Shown here one piece after another: positions 25,896 through 32,699 of a DNA stretch of 35,511 nt. The stretch is from the NCBI GenBank assembly GCA_002410325.1, contig DHRK01000004.1:10301-45811 (forward strand). The letters run 5' to 3'. Origin of the DNA: Syntrophomonas sp. UBA5314 (GTDB lineage Bacteria; Bacillota; Syntrophomonadia; Syntrophomonadales; Syntrophomonadaceae). Numbering within the stretch: position 1 is the stretch's first letter; the number at the start of each line of letters is the position of its first letter. Position numbers and translations under genes: made by a program. Below the pieces are notes generated by a model. The model was not told where the DNA came from. It searched no databases and was given only the letters and a program-made list of their open reading frames with translations.

Positions 25896-26675
25896 TTAGT
25901 TGTGTTTGAATTCAGGAGCTCTTTTTTCAATGAAGGCTTTCATGCCTTCTTTTTGATCATGGGTGGAAAAAGCCATGGCAAATTTAGCCTTCTCTACACC
26001 TTTACCGGTAATCAAATCCTTATTAATCCCTGTATTGATTGCTTCCTTGGCAAAACGCAAGGCTACGGCTGGTTTAGCCATTAATTTAGCTGCCATGGCT
26101 TTGGCTTCATCGAACACTATGTCATCAGCAACTATTTGATTGACCAGTCCCATCTCCAAAGCCTGAATAGCATTTATATTGGCACCCAGGAAGATCATTT
26201 CCTTGGCCCGGGAAACACCTATCAATTTGGCCAACCTCTGCGTACCTCCGGCACCGGGCATAATGCCCAGCGATATTTCCGGCTGTCCAAATACGGAACA
26301 TTCCCCAGCTATCCTGAAGTCACAGCACATGGCTATCTCGCATCCGCCTCCCAGGGCGGGGCCATTGATGGCTGCAATAGTTGGGAAAGGCAGGTCTTCC
26401 AGCCGATCAAATGCTTTGTGAATCTTGTTGCCATAGTAGTAAATATCCAGGGTATTGGCTTCGATCATACCGCTTACATCGCCGCCAGCTGCAAACACCT
26501 TTCTGCTTCCGGTAAGAATCAGGGCTCTTACATCTGCATCTTCTTCCAAAAGTGTTAGCACCTGATTAAGTTCGTCAATTAACTCTTCGCTGAGCGCATT
26601 AAACGCTTTCGGGCGATTTAATATGACAACGGCTAAACCATTTTCTTTTTTATAGATCAAATTGTTAAATTCCAT
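25896..26675 (-). CDS. crt: enoyl-CoA hydratase (crotonase)
   Basis: 259 residues of the crotonase fold. The oxyanion-hole stretch 'AAGGDVSGM' (62-70) and both catalytic glutamates are present: Glu113 in 'GGGCEIAM' and Glu133 in 'GQPEISLGIMPGAGGTQ'. It hydrates crotonyl-CoA or longer 2-enoyl-CoA to the 3-hydroxyacyl-CoA. The ribosome-binding site is only GGTGAAC, weaker than its neighbours', and the gene starts 16 bases after hbd, so translation may rely on coupling. Confidence 0.92.
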   Translation of the reverse strand: MEFNNLIYKKENGLAVVILNRPKAFNALSEELIDELNQVLTLLEEDADVRALILTGSRKVFAAGGDVSGMIEANTLDIYYYGNKIHKAFDRLEDLPFPTIAAINGPALGGGCEIAMCCDFRIAGECSVFGQPEISLGIMPGAGGTQRLAKLIGVSRAKEMIFLGANINAIQALEMGLVNQIVADDIVFDEAKAMAAKLMAKPAVALRFAKEAINTGINKDLITGKGVEKAKFAMAFSTHDQKEGMKAFIEKRAPEFKHN

Positions 26676-26691
26676 AGCCGTTCACCGCTGA

Positions 26692-27540
26692 CTACTTTTT
26701 GTAGTCGTAAAACCCTTTCCCAGTTTTCATTCCAAATTCCCCCGCTCTTACCATTTGACGGAGGACATGAGGCGGACGATATTTTTGATCGCCAAATTCT
26801 CTCACAAAAGTTTCAGCACCGGCCAATAGTGTATCAAGTCCGATCATATCAGCCAAAGCCAGTGGTCCTATTGGCCAATTGCAGCCCAGTTTCATGGCAA
26901 TATCAATATCCCCGGCGCTGGCGACGCCATCACCATATGCGGTCATTGCTTCTATAATAGGAGGAGTTAAAACTCGGTTTACTATGAAACCTGGCGTATC
27001 CTTGGCTATAACCGCCGTTTTCTTAATATTTTCGGCAAAGTCTGTTACTGCTGCTAATGTCTCATTCGATGTCCCCGAAGGGCGAACGATCTCAACCAGT
27101 TTCATCATGGGAACCGGATTGAAGAAATGCATTCCCACTACCCGATCAGGCCTGTTCGTTGCGCCTGCAATTTCCGTGACCGGAAGTGTAGAGGTATTGG
27201 TGGCCAATATCGTTTTTTCTCCGCAGATTTTATCGAGTTGAGCCAATATGGATTTTTTTAATTCCATATTTTCTGCTACGGCTTCTATCACTAAATCCAC
27301 ATCGTTAAGCTCATCAACGCTATTAACACAAGTGACTGCAGCTACTTGTTTATCCATATCCTCCTGGGTGCTTTTTCCCTTTTCTACTGCCTTCTGCCAA
27401 TTTTTCTGCATGGTTTTTACTGCTTTATCCATCATACTTGCAGCTACATCGTAGATTTTAACAGTGTAACCGTTTTCTGCAGCAACCTGAGCTATGCCCG
27501 CACCCATGATTCCGGCGCCAATTACTCCGATTATTTTCAT
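26692..27540 (-). CDS. hbd: 3-hydroxybutyryl-CoA dehydrogenase
   Basis: 282 residues. The NAD(P)-binding 'GVIGAGIMGAG' (5-15) and catalytic His138 in 'GMHFFNPVP' are present, followed by the C-terminal helical domain with 'DTPGFIVNRVL' and 'GPLALADMIG'. It interconverts 3-hydroxyacyl-CoA and 3-oxoacyl-CoA. AAAGGAG precedes ATG 27540. It is the first gene of the hbd-crt-thl-CoA transferase operon. A -24/-12 promoter lies about 105 bases upstream and two predicted activator palindromes lie further up. Confidence 0.93.
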   Translation of the reverse strand: MKIIGVIGAGIMGAGIAQVAAENGYTVKIYDVAASMMDKAVKTMQKNWQKAVEKGKSTQEDMDKQVAAVTCVNSVDELNDVDLVIEAVAENMELKKSILAQLDKICGEKTILATNTSTLPVTEIAGATNRPDRVVGMHFFNPVPMMKLVEIVRPSGTSNETLAAVTDFAENIKKTAVIAKDTPGFIVNRVLTPPIIEAMTAYGDGVASAGDIDIAMKLGCNWPIGPLALADMIGLDTLLAGAETFVREFGDQKYRPPHVLRQMVRAGEFGMKTGKGFYDYKK

Positions 27541-27644
27541 TTATTACTACTCCTTTCTCTATGGTTGTTGAAAACGTTTAACTCTTAAATTTCACCTCCA
27601 ATTCGTTATTATTAAAAAACTACTTTTACAGCCTTATTAATAAC

Positions 27645-27660
27645 GCAAGACTTATGCCAA
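27645..27660 (-). promoter_or_regulatory. sigma-54 (-24/-12) promoter of the hbd operon
   Basis: On the minus strand: TTGGCAT-AAGTC-TTGC, matching TTGGCAC-N5-TTGC with a single change (C to T at the sixth -24 base). Predicted start near 27634, leaving a leader of about 94 bases to the hbd ATG. The neighbouring divergent gene encodes a sigma-54 activator. Confidence 0.7.
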
Positions 27661-27711
27661 CTAGTAAAAACCCTAAATTTCGCGTTTCTCATGTTTTGAC
27701 CATTCCAAATC

Positions 27712-27729
27712 TATCTCTTACTTGAGACC
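27712..27729. promoter_or_regulatory. predicted activator site, palindrome B
   Basis: TATCTC-TTACTT-GAGACC matches TGTCTC-N6-GAGACA at 10 of 12 positions. It lies about 75-95 bases upstream of the predicted hbd start site. Confidence 0.5.
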
Positions 27730-27799
27730 ATTCCCCCACTATTTTTTAACCTAGGCCCTTTTTGATGAAGTATCCAAACTCATCGTCTGAAATAGATAT

Positions 27800-27817
27800 T
27801 GTCTAAAAACGGAGATA
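27800..27817. promoter_or_regulatory. predicted activator site, palindrome C
   Basis: TGTCTA-AAAACG-GAGATA matches the palindrome at 10 of 12 positions. The following bases, to about 27828, also resemble those after site E at 29699, which suggests a shared ancestral regulatory block. Confidence 0.5.
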
Positions 27818-27858
27818 AAATTATAAATGAAGCTTTTAAGGGCGAAAAATGATCAAGG

Positions 27859-27890
27859 AAAGGTCCATATCAATCTGACATGGACCTTTT
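27859..27890. terminator. bidirectional-looking terminator in the divergent hbd/regulator region
   Basis: AAAGGTCCAT (27859-27868) and ATGGACCTTT (27880-27889) form a perfect 10-bp stem with an 11-base loop, followed by T on the plus side. It lies between divergent promoters, where no known transcript should end. Confidence 0.7.
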
Positions 27891-28111
27891 GGGGAGAATT
27901 TTCGACAAAAATTTCGACTATTTGTTACAATGATACTAATGCTTCTCTGTTAAAATTTCGTATTTGTGGCATATGAGGAACTCCGATTCAGATGGCTTCA
28001 AAGAACCAATATTTTTATGATGGTCCTTGGGGCAACTTATAGATATATGGTTTTTTATGGCAATTATCATCTATATCAACATAGTCTTTTTATTCAATAA
28101 TGCAAATATTG
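27891..28111. other. AT-rich remainder of the divergent intergenic region
   Basis: About 220 bases with no gene. It could contain DNA-bending sites for the regulator promoter, but none is identifiable. Confidence 0.3.
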
Positions 28112-28128
28112 CTGGAACGATTATTGCA
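28112..28128 (+). promoter_or_regulatory. sigma-54 (-24/-12) promoter of the activator gene
   Basis: CTGGAACG-ATTA-TTGCA matches YTGGCACG-N4-TTGCW at all fixed positions but one (C to A). Predicted start near 28139, about 70 bases before the TTG start codon. This would make the activator depend on sigma-54 and possibly on itself. Confidence 0.6.
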
Positions 28129-28210
28129 TTTTAATTTTTGAGGAGAACGAACTAGAATTTAACTTTCTATTTCTTTTTCCCAAATATTATGTTGGTAGGG
28201 GGGATTACTG

Positions 28211-29590
28211 TTGTCATTTCTTCAGGAACTAGAATTTAGTTGCGTAGCAGAATACCTATCTGAAGATCCCTATAATACTGTAGTTGCTATTGATTCCAAA
28301 GGTAGAATCATTCATTGCAACGATTTGTATTTGCGGATGGTAGGTGTAAGCAGAGAGCAAGCCATAGGGGAGTACATCTTAAATGTAGCTCCCCATTCCA
28401 GAATGATTAAAGTCCTTAAAACAGGCATACCGGAACAGGGTTATGTTTTTGTTGGAAACGGTAAAGACACTATCGCTCAGGCTTTCCCTGTTAAAAAAGA
28501 TGGTCGTATAATCGGAGTTGTTGGACGTAGTCTTTTTATCGATATAAATGATGCAATAGAATTCGCCAATATGGTTAAAACACTAAACCATGCGTTTGAA
28601 CATGCACGTAATGAAGCTCGTACGATATTTGATTTTGATCACATAATAAGTAAAAGTCCAGAAATCCAAAAACTCAAAGCTTTCGCCCAAATTGTCGCCC
28701 AAAATGATTGTACCGTTTTAATAACCGGTGAAAGCGGAACAGGAAAGGACTTGTTTGCTAAAGCCATTCATTCCGCAAGCCCCCGTAGTAATAACTCATT
28801 TATCCGGATAAATTGTGCGGCTATACCCGAACAATTATTGGAATCGGAATTGTTTGGATATGAGCCCGGTACATTTACCGGAGCACGTAAAGGCGGGAAA
28901 AAGGGGAAATTTGAATTAGCACATAAAGGAACTATTTTCTTGGATGAAATAGGTGAAATGCCGATTTCTATGCAAGCCAAGTTGCTTACTGTATTACAAG
29001 AGAAGGAAATTGAACGATTGGGTAGCGAGCATGCTCCAATAAGTCTAGATGTCAGGATTATTGCCGCTACTAATCAAAACTTAAATCAGAAAGTGCAGGA
29101 TGGTTCATTCCGCGAAGATCTTTATTATCGCCTTAAAGTAATTGAAATAGACGTACCTCCCCTTCGGCTAAGGGGAAATGATATTAATTTATTGATTGAT
29201 TATTTTCTTAAAAAATTAAGTGAGCGATTAGAATTGAATGTTAAGTCTATAACTCCCGATGCACGTAGTATTTTAAATCAATACAAATGGCCTGGCAACA
29301 TACGGGAGTTAGAACATACTATAGAAAAAGCCATGCTATTAGCAAGTATGGAAAATAATAAATCAGTTAAATCAGCATATGTTGACAAATTAATGGCAGA
29401 ATCCAGTTTTGGGCTTACTATTGAGTCAAATAATAATTCATTAGATTTAAAAAATTATTTAGAACAATGTGAAAAGAATCGGATTATTGAGGTTCTTACG
29501 AGGACTCATGGGAAAAAGTATCTAGCAGCAAAAATACTCCATATTCATCCATCCGCTCTATATAAAAAAGTTGAGAAATACGGAATCTAA
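28211..29590 (+). CDS. PAS-domain sigma-54-dependent transcriptional activator
   Basis: 459 residues: a PAS domain (about 10-115), an AAA+ domain with Walker A 'GESGTGKD' (near 180) and Walker B 'GTIFLDEIGEMP', arginine fingers in 'REDLYYRLKVIEI', and a C-terminal Fis-type helix-turn-helix ('HGKKYLAAKILHIHPSALYKKVEK'). The sigma-54 contact loop is GTFTGA instead of the usual GAFTGA. No receiver domain is present, so activity probably depends on a small ligand bound by PAS. The start is TTG 28211 with AGGGGGG 8 bases upstream. It is divergent from the hbd operon, which carries a -24/-12 promoter, so that operon is the expected target. Confidence 0.92.
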   Translation: MSFLQELEFSCVAEYLSEDPYNTVVAIDSKGRIIHCNDLYLRMVGVSREQAIGEYILNVAPHSRMIKVLKTGIPEQGYVFVGNGKDTIAQAFPVKKDGRIIGVVGRSLFIDINDAIEFANMVKTLNHAFEHARNEARTIFDFDHIISKSPEIQKLKAFAQIVAQNDCTVLITGESGTGKDLFAKAIHSASPRSNNSFIRINCAAIPEQLLESELFGYEPGTFTGARKGGKKGKFELAHKGTIFLDEIGEMPISMQAKLLTVLQEKEIERLGSEHAPISLDVRIIAATNQNLNQKVQDGSFREDLYYRLKVIEIDVPPLRLRGNDINLLIDYFLKKLSERLELNVKSITPDARSILNQYKWPGNIRELEHTIEKAMLLASMENNKSVKSAYVDKLMAESSFGLTIESNNNSLDLKNYLEQCEKNRIIEVLTRTHGKKYLAAKILHIHPSALYKKVEKYGI

Positions 29591-29616
29591 AACTACTATT
29601 CTTCATTATTTCCGAA

Positions 29617-29646
29617 AAAATATGTCTCCATTTGGAGACATATTTT
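29617..29646. terminator. terminator of the activator gene containing predicted activator site D
   Basis: A 14-bp stem (AAAATATGTCTCC and GGAGACATATTTT) around loop ATTT lies 27 bases after the stop and fits a rho-independent terminator. Its centre, TGTCTC-CATTTG-GAGACA at 29623-29640, is also the perfect form of the palindrome found at four other sites here. Confidence 0.75.
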
Positions 29647-29811
29647 GTTCCCCCTAAATCCCATTCATTAGGTATTTACGTTTATATCTCAATATTTCTG
29701 CCTCAAAATGGAGATAAATTATAAACGCTATACTAAAACTGAGTCAAGGAGGTCAAAACGCTCATAAAAAAGCAGACCACTCCGCCAACCAAATCCCCTA
29801 TCATTGGGAAG
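29647..29811. other. intergenic region with a possible lost gene start
   Basis: 165 bases. The only marked features are palindrome E and an AAGGAGG at 29746-29752 followed by no usable reading frame. The latter looks like a ribosome-binding site whose gene has been deleted. Confidence 0.35.
29699..29716. promoter_or_regulatory. predicted activator site, palindrome E
   Basis: TGCCTC-AAAATG-GAGATA, 10 of 12 positions. It is followed by AATTATAAA, as is site C. No -24/-12 promoter is seen next to it. Confidence 0.4.
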
Positions 29812-29887
29812 GCGTAGTTTTAACCGGGTAGAGTCGGGGAGCCGTCCCATTATAACAACCATAGGCAAACACGTTTTTGTTCTGTAA
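29812..29887 (+). pseudogene. relic of a SleB-like gene 3' end
   Basis: Two blocks of the SleB-like gene are fused. Bases 29812-29838 match 10253-10281 with two single-base gaps, and 29838-29887 match 10473-10522 with two substitutions. About 190 bases between them are missing. The 5' part of the gene is absent, and the gaps break the frame. The original TAA stop is preserved. Confidence 0.85.
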
Positions 29888-29891
29888 TAAG
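29838..29891 (+). repeat. direct repeat, copy 2: SleB-like 3' end
   Basis: Identical to 10473-10526 at 52 of 54 bases, same orientation, 19.4 kb apart. The bases after it form a terminator with the same GTACCT loop and flanking GCC/GGC as copy 1. Confidence 0.9.
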
Positions 29892-29936
29892 CGAAAAAAA
29901 GCCAGCCGTACCTGGCAGGCTTTTTTTCGCTTATTA
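29885..29936. terminator. strong bidirectional terminator
   Basis: TAATAAGCGAAAAAAAGCC (29885-29903) pairs perfectly with its complement at 29918-29936. After an A/A mismatch, GCC/GGC closes loop GTACCT. There are A- and T-runs on either side of the GC core, so it works in both directions. The 3' arm covers the stop codon of the - strand gene. Confidence 0.85.
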
Positions 29937-30284
29937 ATCAACCAGTTTTATCACGAAAAGCATTTCTATCCACATTACAGCATGGGCAACGATAAGGGCG
30001 CTGGATATGCCATTAATCCAAAACCAAGCCGGGGCAGCCTTTCTCTTTCTGGCCAGCAAAAACAATATAAGCATGCCGACGATAAAAGAAGCAACCCAAA
30101 TATATATTGAAAAAAGCGGATAACTTACACCAACCACCCTCATGGGAACCTCATATCCATTGTTTAGCGGCTGGCTTGCATAGTCAGGCAGCGTAAAAAG
30201 CAGCGGGCCCCAGGTGATCAGTATGGATAAAAGAGCGGCTATGACCAATACAGCGGATATTAAGTATTTAGAACGTTTAGTCAT
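29934..30284 (-). CDS. small membrane protein of unknown function
   Basis: 116 residues with three membrane segments at roughly 8-30, 52-75 and 87-110 and basic 'LARKRKAAPAW' between the second and third. The start is ATG 30284, with AAGGAAGGA upstream. The longer frame to 30329 has no site. No family recognised. It lies between the SleB-like relic and the recombinase, reading away from the latter. Confidence 0.65.
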   Translation of the reverse strand: MTKRSKYLISAVLVIAALLSILITWGPLLFTLPDYASQPLNNGYEVPMRVVGVSYPLFSIYIWVASFIVGMLILFLLARKRKAAPAWFWINGISSALIVAHAVMWIEMLFVIKLVD

Positions 30285-30621
30285 TATTTTTGGTCCTTCC
30301 TTCAATTCTATAAATTGGCAACTTTTCACATCTATAGATTACCATAAATGGAGTATTGCTGGATACACAAATTGTTGAAATCTAAGCCGCTGCTTTTAGA
30401 GGGGATTCCGGTTTAACAGCTCGGAATCCTCTTGGTTTATTTATGTAATGAATGCAAAAATCCACCAACTGGACTTGAATAGTGATAGACTATCTGATAG
30501 TACAGCGGTAAGGGATTCGCCTGGCTTCGGCCAATTTATGACGGATTGATTGGGGTTTTCGAACCATTTCGCTTTTATCGCATATCCTGGAATATATAAG
30601 CATTCCAGGGGGAAGCGTCCT
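30285..30621. other. intergenic region between divergent genes
   Basis: 337 bases with the hairpin at 30399-30433 and a small UUCG-loop hairpin near 30520 (TGGC-TTCG-GCCA). No gene seen. No clear promoter on either side. Confidence 0.4.
30399..30433 (+). terminator. orphan terminator-like hairpin
   Basis: GAGGGGATTCCG pairs with CGGAATCCTCTT (two G-U pairs) around an 11-base loop, followed by a T-rich GGTTTATTTATG. No gene reads into it on the plus strand. Nearly the same stem occurs at 34005-34040. Confidence 0.5.
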
Positions 30622-31371
30622 GTGAACTACCGAATCTGTTTTAACGCCTACCTGCGCCGCCAGGCCTACCGCCCGGTTACTATAAAGAGCTACGACTATG
30701 CCTTAAACGATTATATGGCTTATTTCCGCCTCGGCAGGAAACGGGCAAGCCTCCTGAAAAACTTCAATCCCCCGCGCCTGGAAGCCTATAAGGAATACCT
30801 GCTTGACACCTGCGGGCTGCGTCCTTCCACGATAAACCGCCGTTTAAGCGCATTGTCCGCCTTTGCCAGGTTCCTTCGGGGCCGGGGGCTTCTGGAATAC
30901 AATCCCCTGGAGACAGTGGCCCGGGTAAAAAGCGACGGAACCAGTAAAATAAGACCCCGGGCTTCCTGGGAAGAGGTGCAAAAGTTCCGCCGCGAGGTAA
31001 ACCTGGATGCTCTGGAACTCCCGGGCCGCTTGATTGTCGAACTTCTCTACACCGGCCTGAGCGTAAGGGAAATACGCGAACTGCGCTACGATGAGAAAGC
31101 GGGGCCGGGCAGCATTAAGGCGAAAGAACGCGTAATAACCTTACACCCGGAAGCCCGGCTGGCTCTGAGCCACTACCTGATCCTGCGCCCCATTTTGCGG
31201 GGAGCATACCTTATCGCAGGAGAAGAAGCGGACTGTTCGCTTAAACCGGGCGCGGTCTATTACCTGATGCACAAATTTTCCCAAAAGATTGCCGCCCGGG
31301 TAACGGTTCGCGATCTGCGCCTGGCCCGGTTTGTGGCAGCGCAAACCGGCGAGAAGGATATAGCCGCCTAA
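30622..31371 (+). CDS. truncated, probably inactive tyrosine recombinase
   Basis: 249 residues. The N-terminal core-binding domain is clear ('TIKSYDYALNDYMAYF', 'STINRRLSALSAFARFL'). In the catalytic domain, box I reads 'YTGLSVREIREL' where active enzymes have TGLR, and the lysine hairpin is 'KAKERVITLH'. Box II reads 'VTVRDLRLARF' with no HxxR histidine. The protein stops at 'TGEKDIAA', before the LGH motif and the nucleophilic tyrosine. The next gene ends 12 bases later, so no C-terminus is left. It was chosen to start at GTG 30622, with GGGGGAAG upstream. It cannot recombine DNA alone but could still bind it. Confidence 0.75.
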   Translation: MNYRICFNAYLRRQAYRPVTIKSYDYALNDYMAYFRLGRKRASLLKNFNPPRLEAYKEYLLDTCGLRPSTINRRLSALSAFARFLRGRGLLEYNPLETVARVKSDGTSKIRPRASWEEVQKFRREVNLDALELPGRLIVELLYTGLSVREIRELRYDEKAGPGSIKAKERVITLHPEARLALSHYLILRPILRGAYLIAGEEADCSLKPGAVYYLMHKFSQKIAARVTVRDLRLARFVAAQTGEKDIAA

Positions 31372-31383
31372 AATGCAAAAGCC

Positions 31384-31626
31384 TTAAGCGTCTTTTTTCC
31401 AGGCGGGAAGCTTGGCCATCATCCTTTCGGCCGCGGAGCGGGCCGCTTCTTCATCCAGCCCCTGGGTTTTAACGATAAAGGCCGTCATCCCTTGCAGCTT
31501 TTCCTCATAGGACTGCATAGAACCGTCGGCATTGCAGCAATACCGGCAGTAATCCTTGCTCTCATCGTTCATGGCAAAATCGGATGGCTTGTTCATCGGC
31601 ATTCCACAGGCAATACATGTTTTCAC
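31384..31626 (-). CDS. small zinc-ribbon protein
   Basis: 80 residues with 'CIACGMPM' and 'YCRYCC', giving a four-Cys zinc ribbon of the putative zinc-ribbon (Zn_ribbon_2-like) family, and a helical C-terminus ('LDEEAARSAAERMMAKLP'). I chose GTG 31626, which lies 9 bases after GGGAG. ATG 31635 abuts that site but overlaps the stop of the upstream winged-helix frame in an ATGA arrangement, so it cannot be excluded. It is the last gene of the tetR operon. Such ribbons often follow winged-helix regulators; function is unknown. Confidence 0.7.
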   Translation of the reverse strand: MKTCIACGMPMNKPSDFAMNDESKDYCRYCCNADGSMQSYEEKLQGMTAFIVKTQGLDEEAARSAAERMMAKLPAWKKDA

Positions 31627-31631
31627 ACCAA

Positions 31632-31836
31632 TCATCTCCCTTTATAAATATTTATTCCCAGCCCGGTCAACTGCTTCTGGCCCTCTTCGGTAAGCACATA
31701 AAACCGTGGCCTTCTCTCCATCCCGCTCCAGCCAGTCGAGTTCAATAAATCTCTGCAAGATCCTTTCACCTAGCGTTCCTCCCAGATGCCCATAGCAAAC
31801 CCGGGCTTTGAGCGGCGTCAGATCGTTATTCTTCAT
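31632..31836 (-). pseudogene. frameshifted winged-helix (ArsR-type C-terminal) protein
   Basis: The frame from ATG 31836 (GGGAGAAGG upstream) reads 'LKARVCYGHLGGTLGERILQRF..LDWLERDGE', like the C-terminal half of ArsR-type winged-helix proteins. The wing and end of that domain, 'RFYVLTEEGQKQLTGLGINIY', are in the next frame. A single extra base near 31710-31725, perhaps an A in GAGAGAAGG, would reconcile them. The restored frame stops at TGA 31634-31632 and overlaps the next gene's ATG (ATGA), which argues that this is the ancestral end. As written, the frame ends at 31642 with an unrelated tail. It lies 12 bases after tetR. It may be a real mutation or a sequencing error. Confidence 0.65.
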
Positions 31837-31848
31837 AGCCTTCTCCCT

Positions 31849-32442
31849 TCATTGGCGGATCCTTGTCAGACTCATAAAATGTTCCAGCAATACCGGGCCA
31901 TAGCGTTTTATTACTGAATCTCCCCCGGCGAATAAATCACTGTTGTTCAGATAGTAGTGAACCAGCCCCACCCAGGTATTAAAGAAAAGGTGCAGCGGCA
32001 TTTTGATAAGGCGGCCCTGATCCATTTCCGCTTGGGCCGACTGGCTGATATGGAAAGATACCGCGGACTGGATCATGATAAAAGTATCTCTGGCGACTTG
32101 GGGCAAAAACCGGGCTTCATTTACCAATCTGGTGTAAAAGGCCTCCGATTCCTCAATGCACAGCAAATGCACCGCCAGCAGCTCTTGAACCCCTTTGCAC
32201 TGGCTGGCCAGCTCATGGGTGCGCAAGGCGATTTTTTCCCCGAACTCTTCAATTACCGCGCTTATCAAAGCCTCCTGGTTTTCAAAATGGGCAAACACGG
32301 TTCCGTGAGAGACCCCGGCGGCTACCGCAATGTCCGACATTCTGGTCGCCATAATCCCCCGACGGCCGAATTCCGAAAAAGCCGCTTCCAGCAAAATCTT
32401 GCGGGTCTGTTCTTTCTGTTGCTTCCTTTGATTCCTGTTCAT
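31849..32442 (-). CDS. TetR/AcrR-family regulator
   Basis: About 197 residues. The TetR N-terminal helix-turn-helix is complete: 'TRKILLEAAFSEFGRRGI' then 'TRMSDIAVAAGVSHGTVFAHF' and 'NQEALISAVIEEF'. The C-terminal ligand-binding part is helical and unspecific. I chose ATG 32442, because the longer frame to 32478 starts inside the -10 box of its own promoter. GGAG lies 8-9 bases upstream. It leads the operon with the winged-helix fragment and zinc-ribbon protein. Two palindromes sit between promoter and start, suggesting autorepression. Confidence 0.85.
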   Translation of the reverse strand: MNRNQRKQQKEQTRKILLEAAFSEFGRRGIMATRMSDIAVAAGVSHGTVFAHFENQEALISAVIEEFGEKIALRTHELASQCKGVQELLAVHLLCIEESEAFYTRLVNEARFLPQVARDTFIMIQSAVSFHISQSAQAEMDQGRLIKMPLHLFFNTWVGLVHYYLNNSDLFAGGDSVIKRYGPVLLEHFMSLTRIRQ

Positions 32443-32448
32443 TTTTAT

Positions 32449-32477
32449 TGACTCCATGGTCATTGACTTTATAGTCA
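32449..32477. promoter_or_regulatory. tandem palindromic operators of the tetR operon
   Basis: TGACTCCATGGTCA (32449-32462) and TGACTTTATAGTCA (32464-32477) are two dyads of the form TGACYNNATRGTCA one base apart. They occupy the transcribed start region directly downstream of the -10 box, an ideal position for TetR autorepression. Confidence 0.7.
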
Positions 32478-32505
32478 TTATATTTGTTTATGATAGGCCT
32501 GTCAA
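32477..32505 (-). promoter_or_regulatory. consensus sigma-A promoter of the tetR operon
   Basis: On the minus strand: TTGACA (32505-32500), 17-base spacer, TATAAT (32482-32477). Both hexamers and the spacer are perfect. The operators follow at once. Confidence 0.9.
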
Positions 32506-32699
32506 CCGTACGGCTTTTACAATTATATTTCGCACCTGCCTTATTCCGAAAATGGAGCCCTTCCATTGCCTGAAAGGCAAATATCACTTCAACTGCAATT
32601 TTTAACCAAAACTTTGCGTATCCTTTTAGAGGCCTTTATCAGGCCCATGCAGCCCAACTATGAACGGCTGCAAATTCTTAAGATCGAGGTGCAATTCTC

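Noticed and set aside
27827..27976. Small frame (MKLLRAKND…) after GGAG in the hbd/regulator intergenic region.
   Set aside because: It runs through the terminator-like hairpin and its GGAG is part of predicted site C. The composition is unlike a protein.
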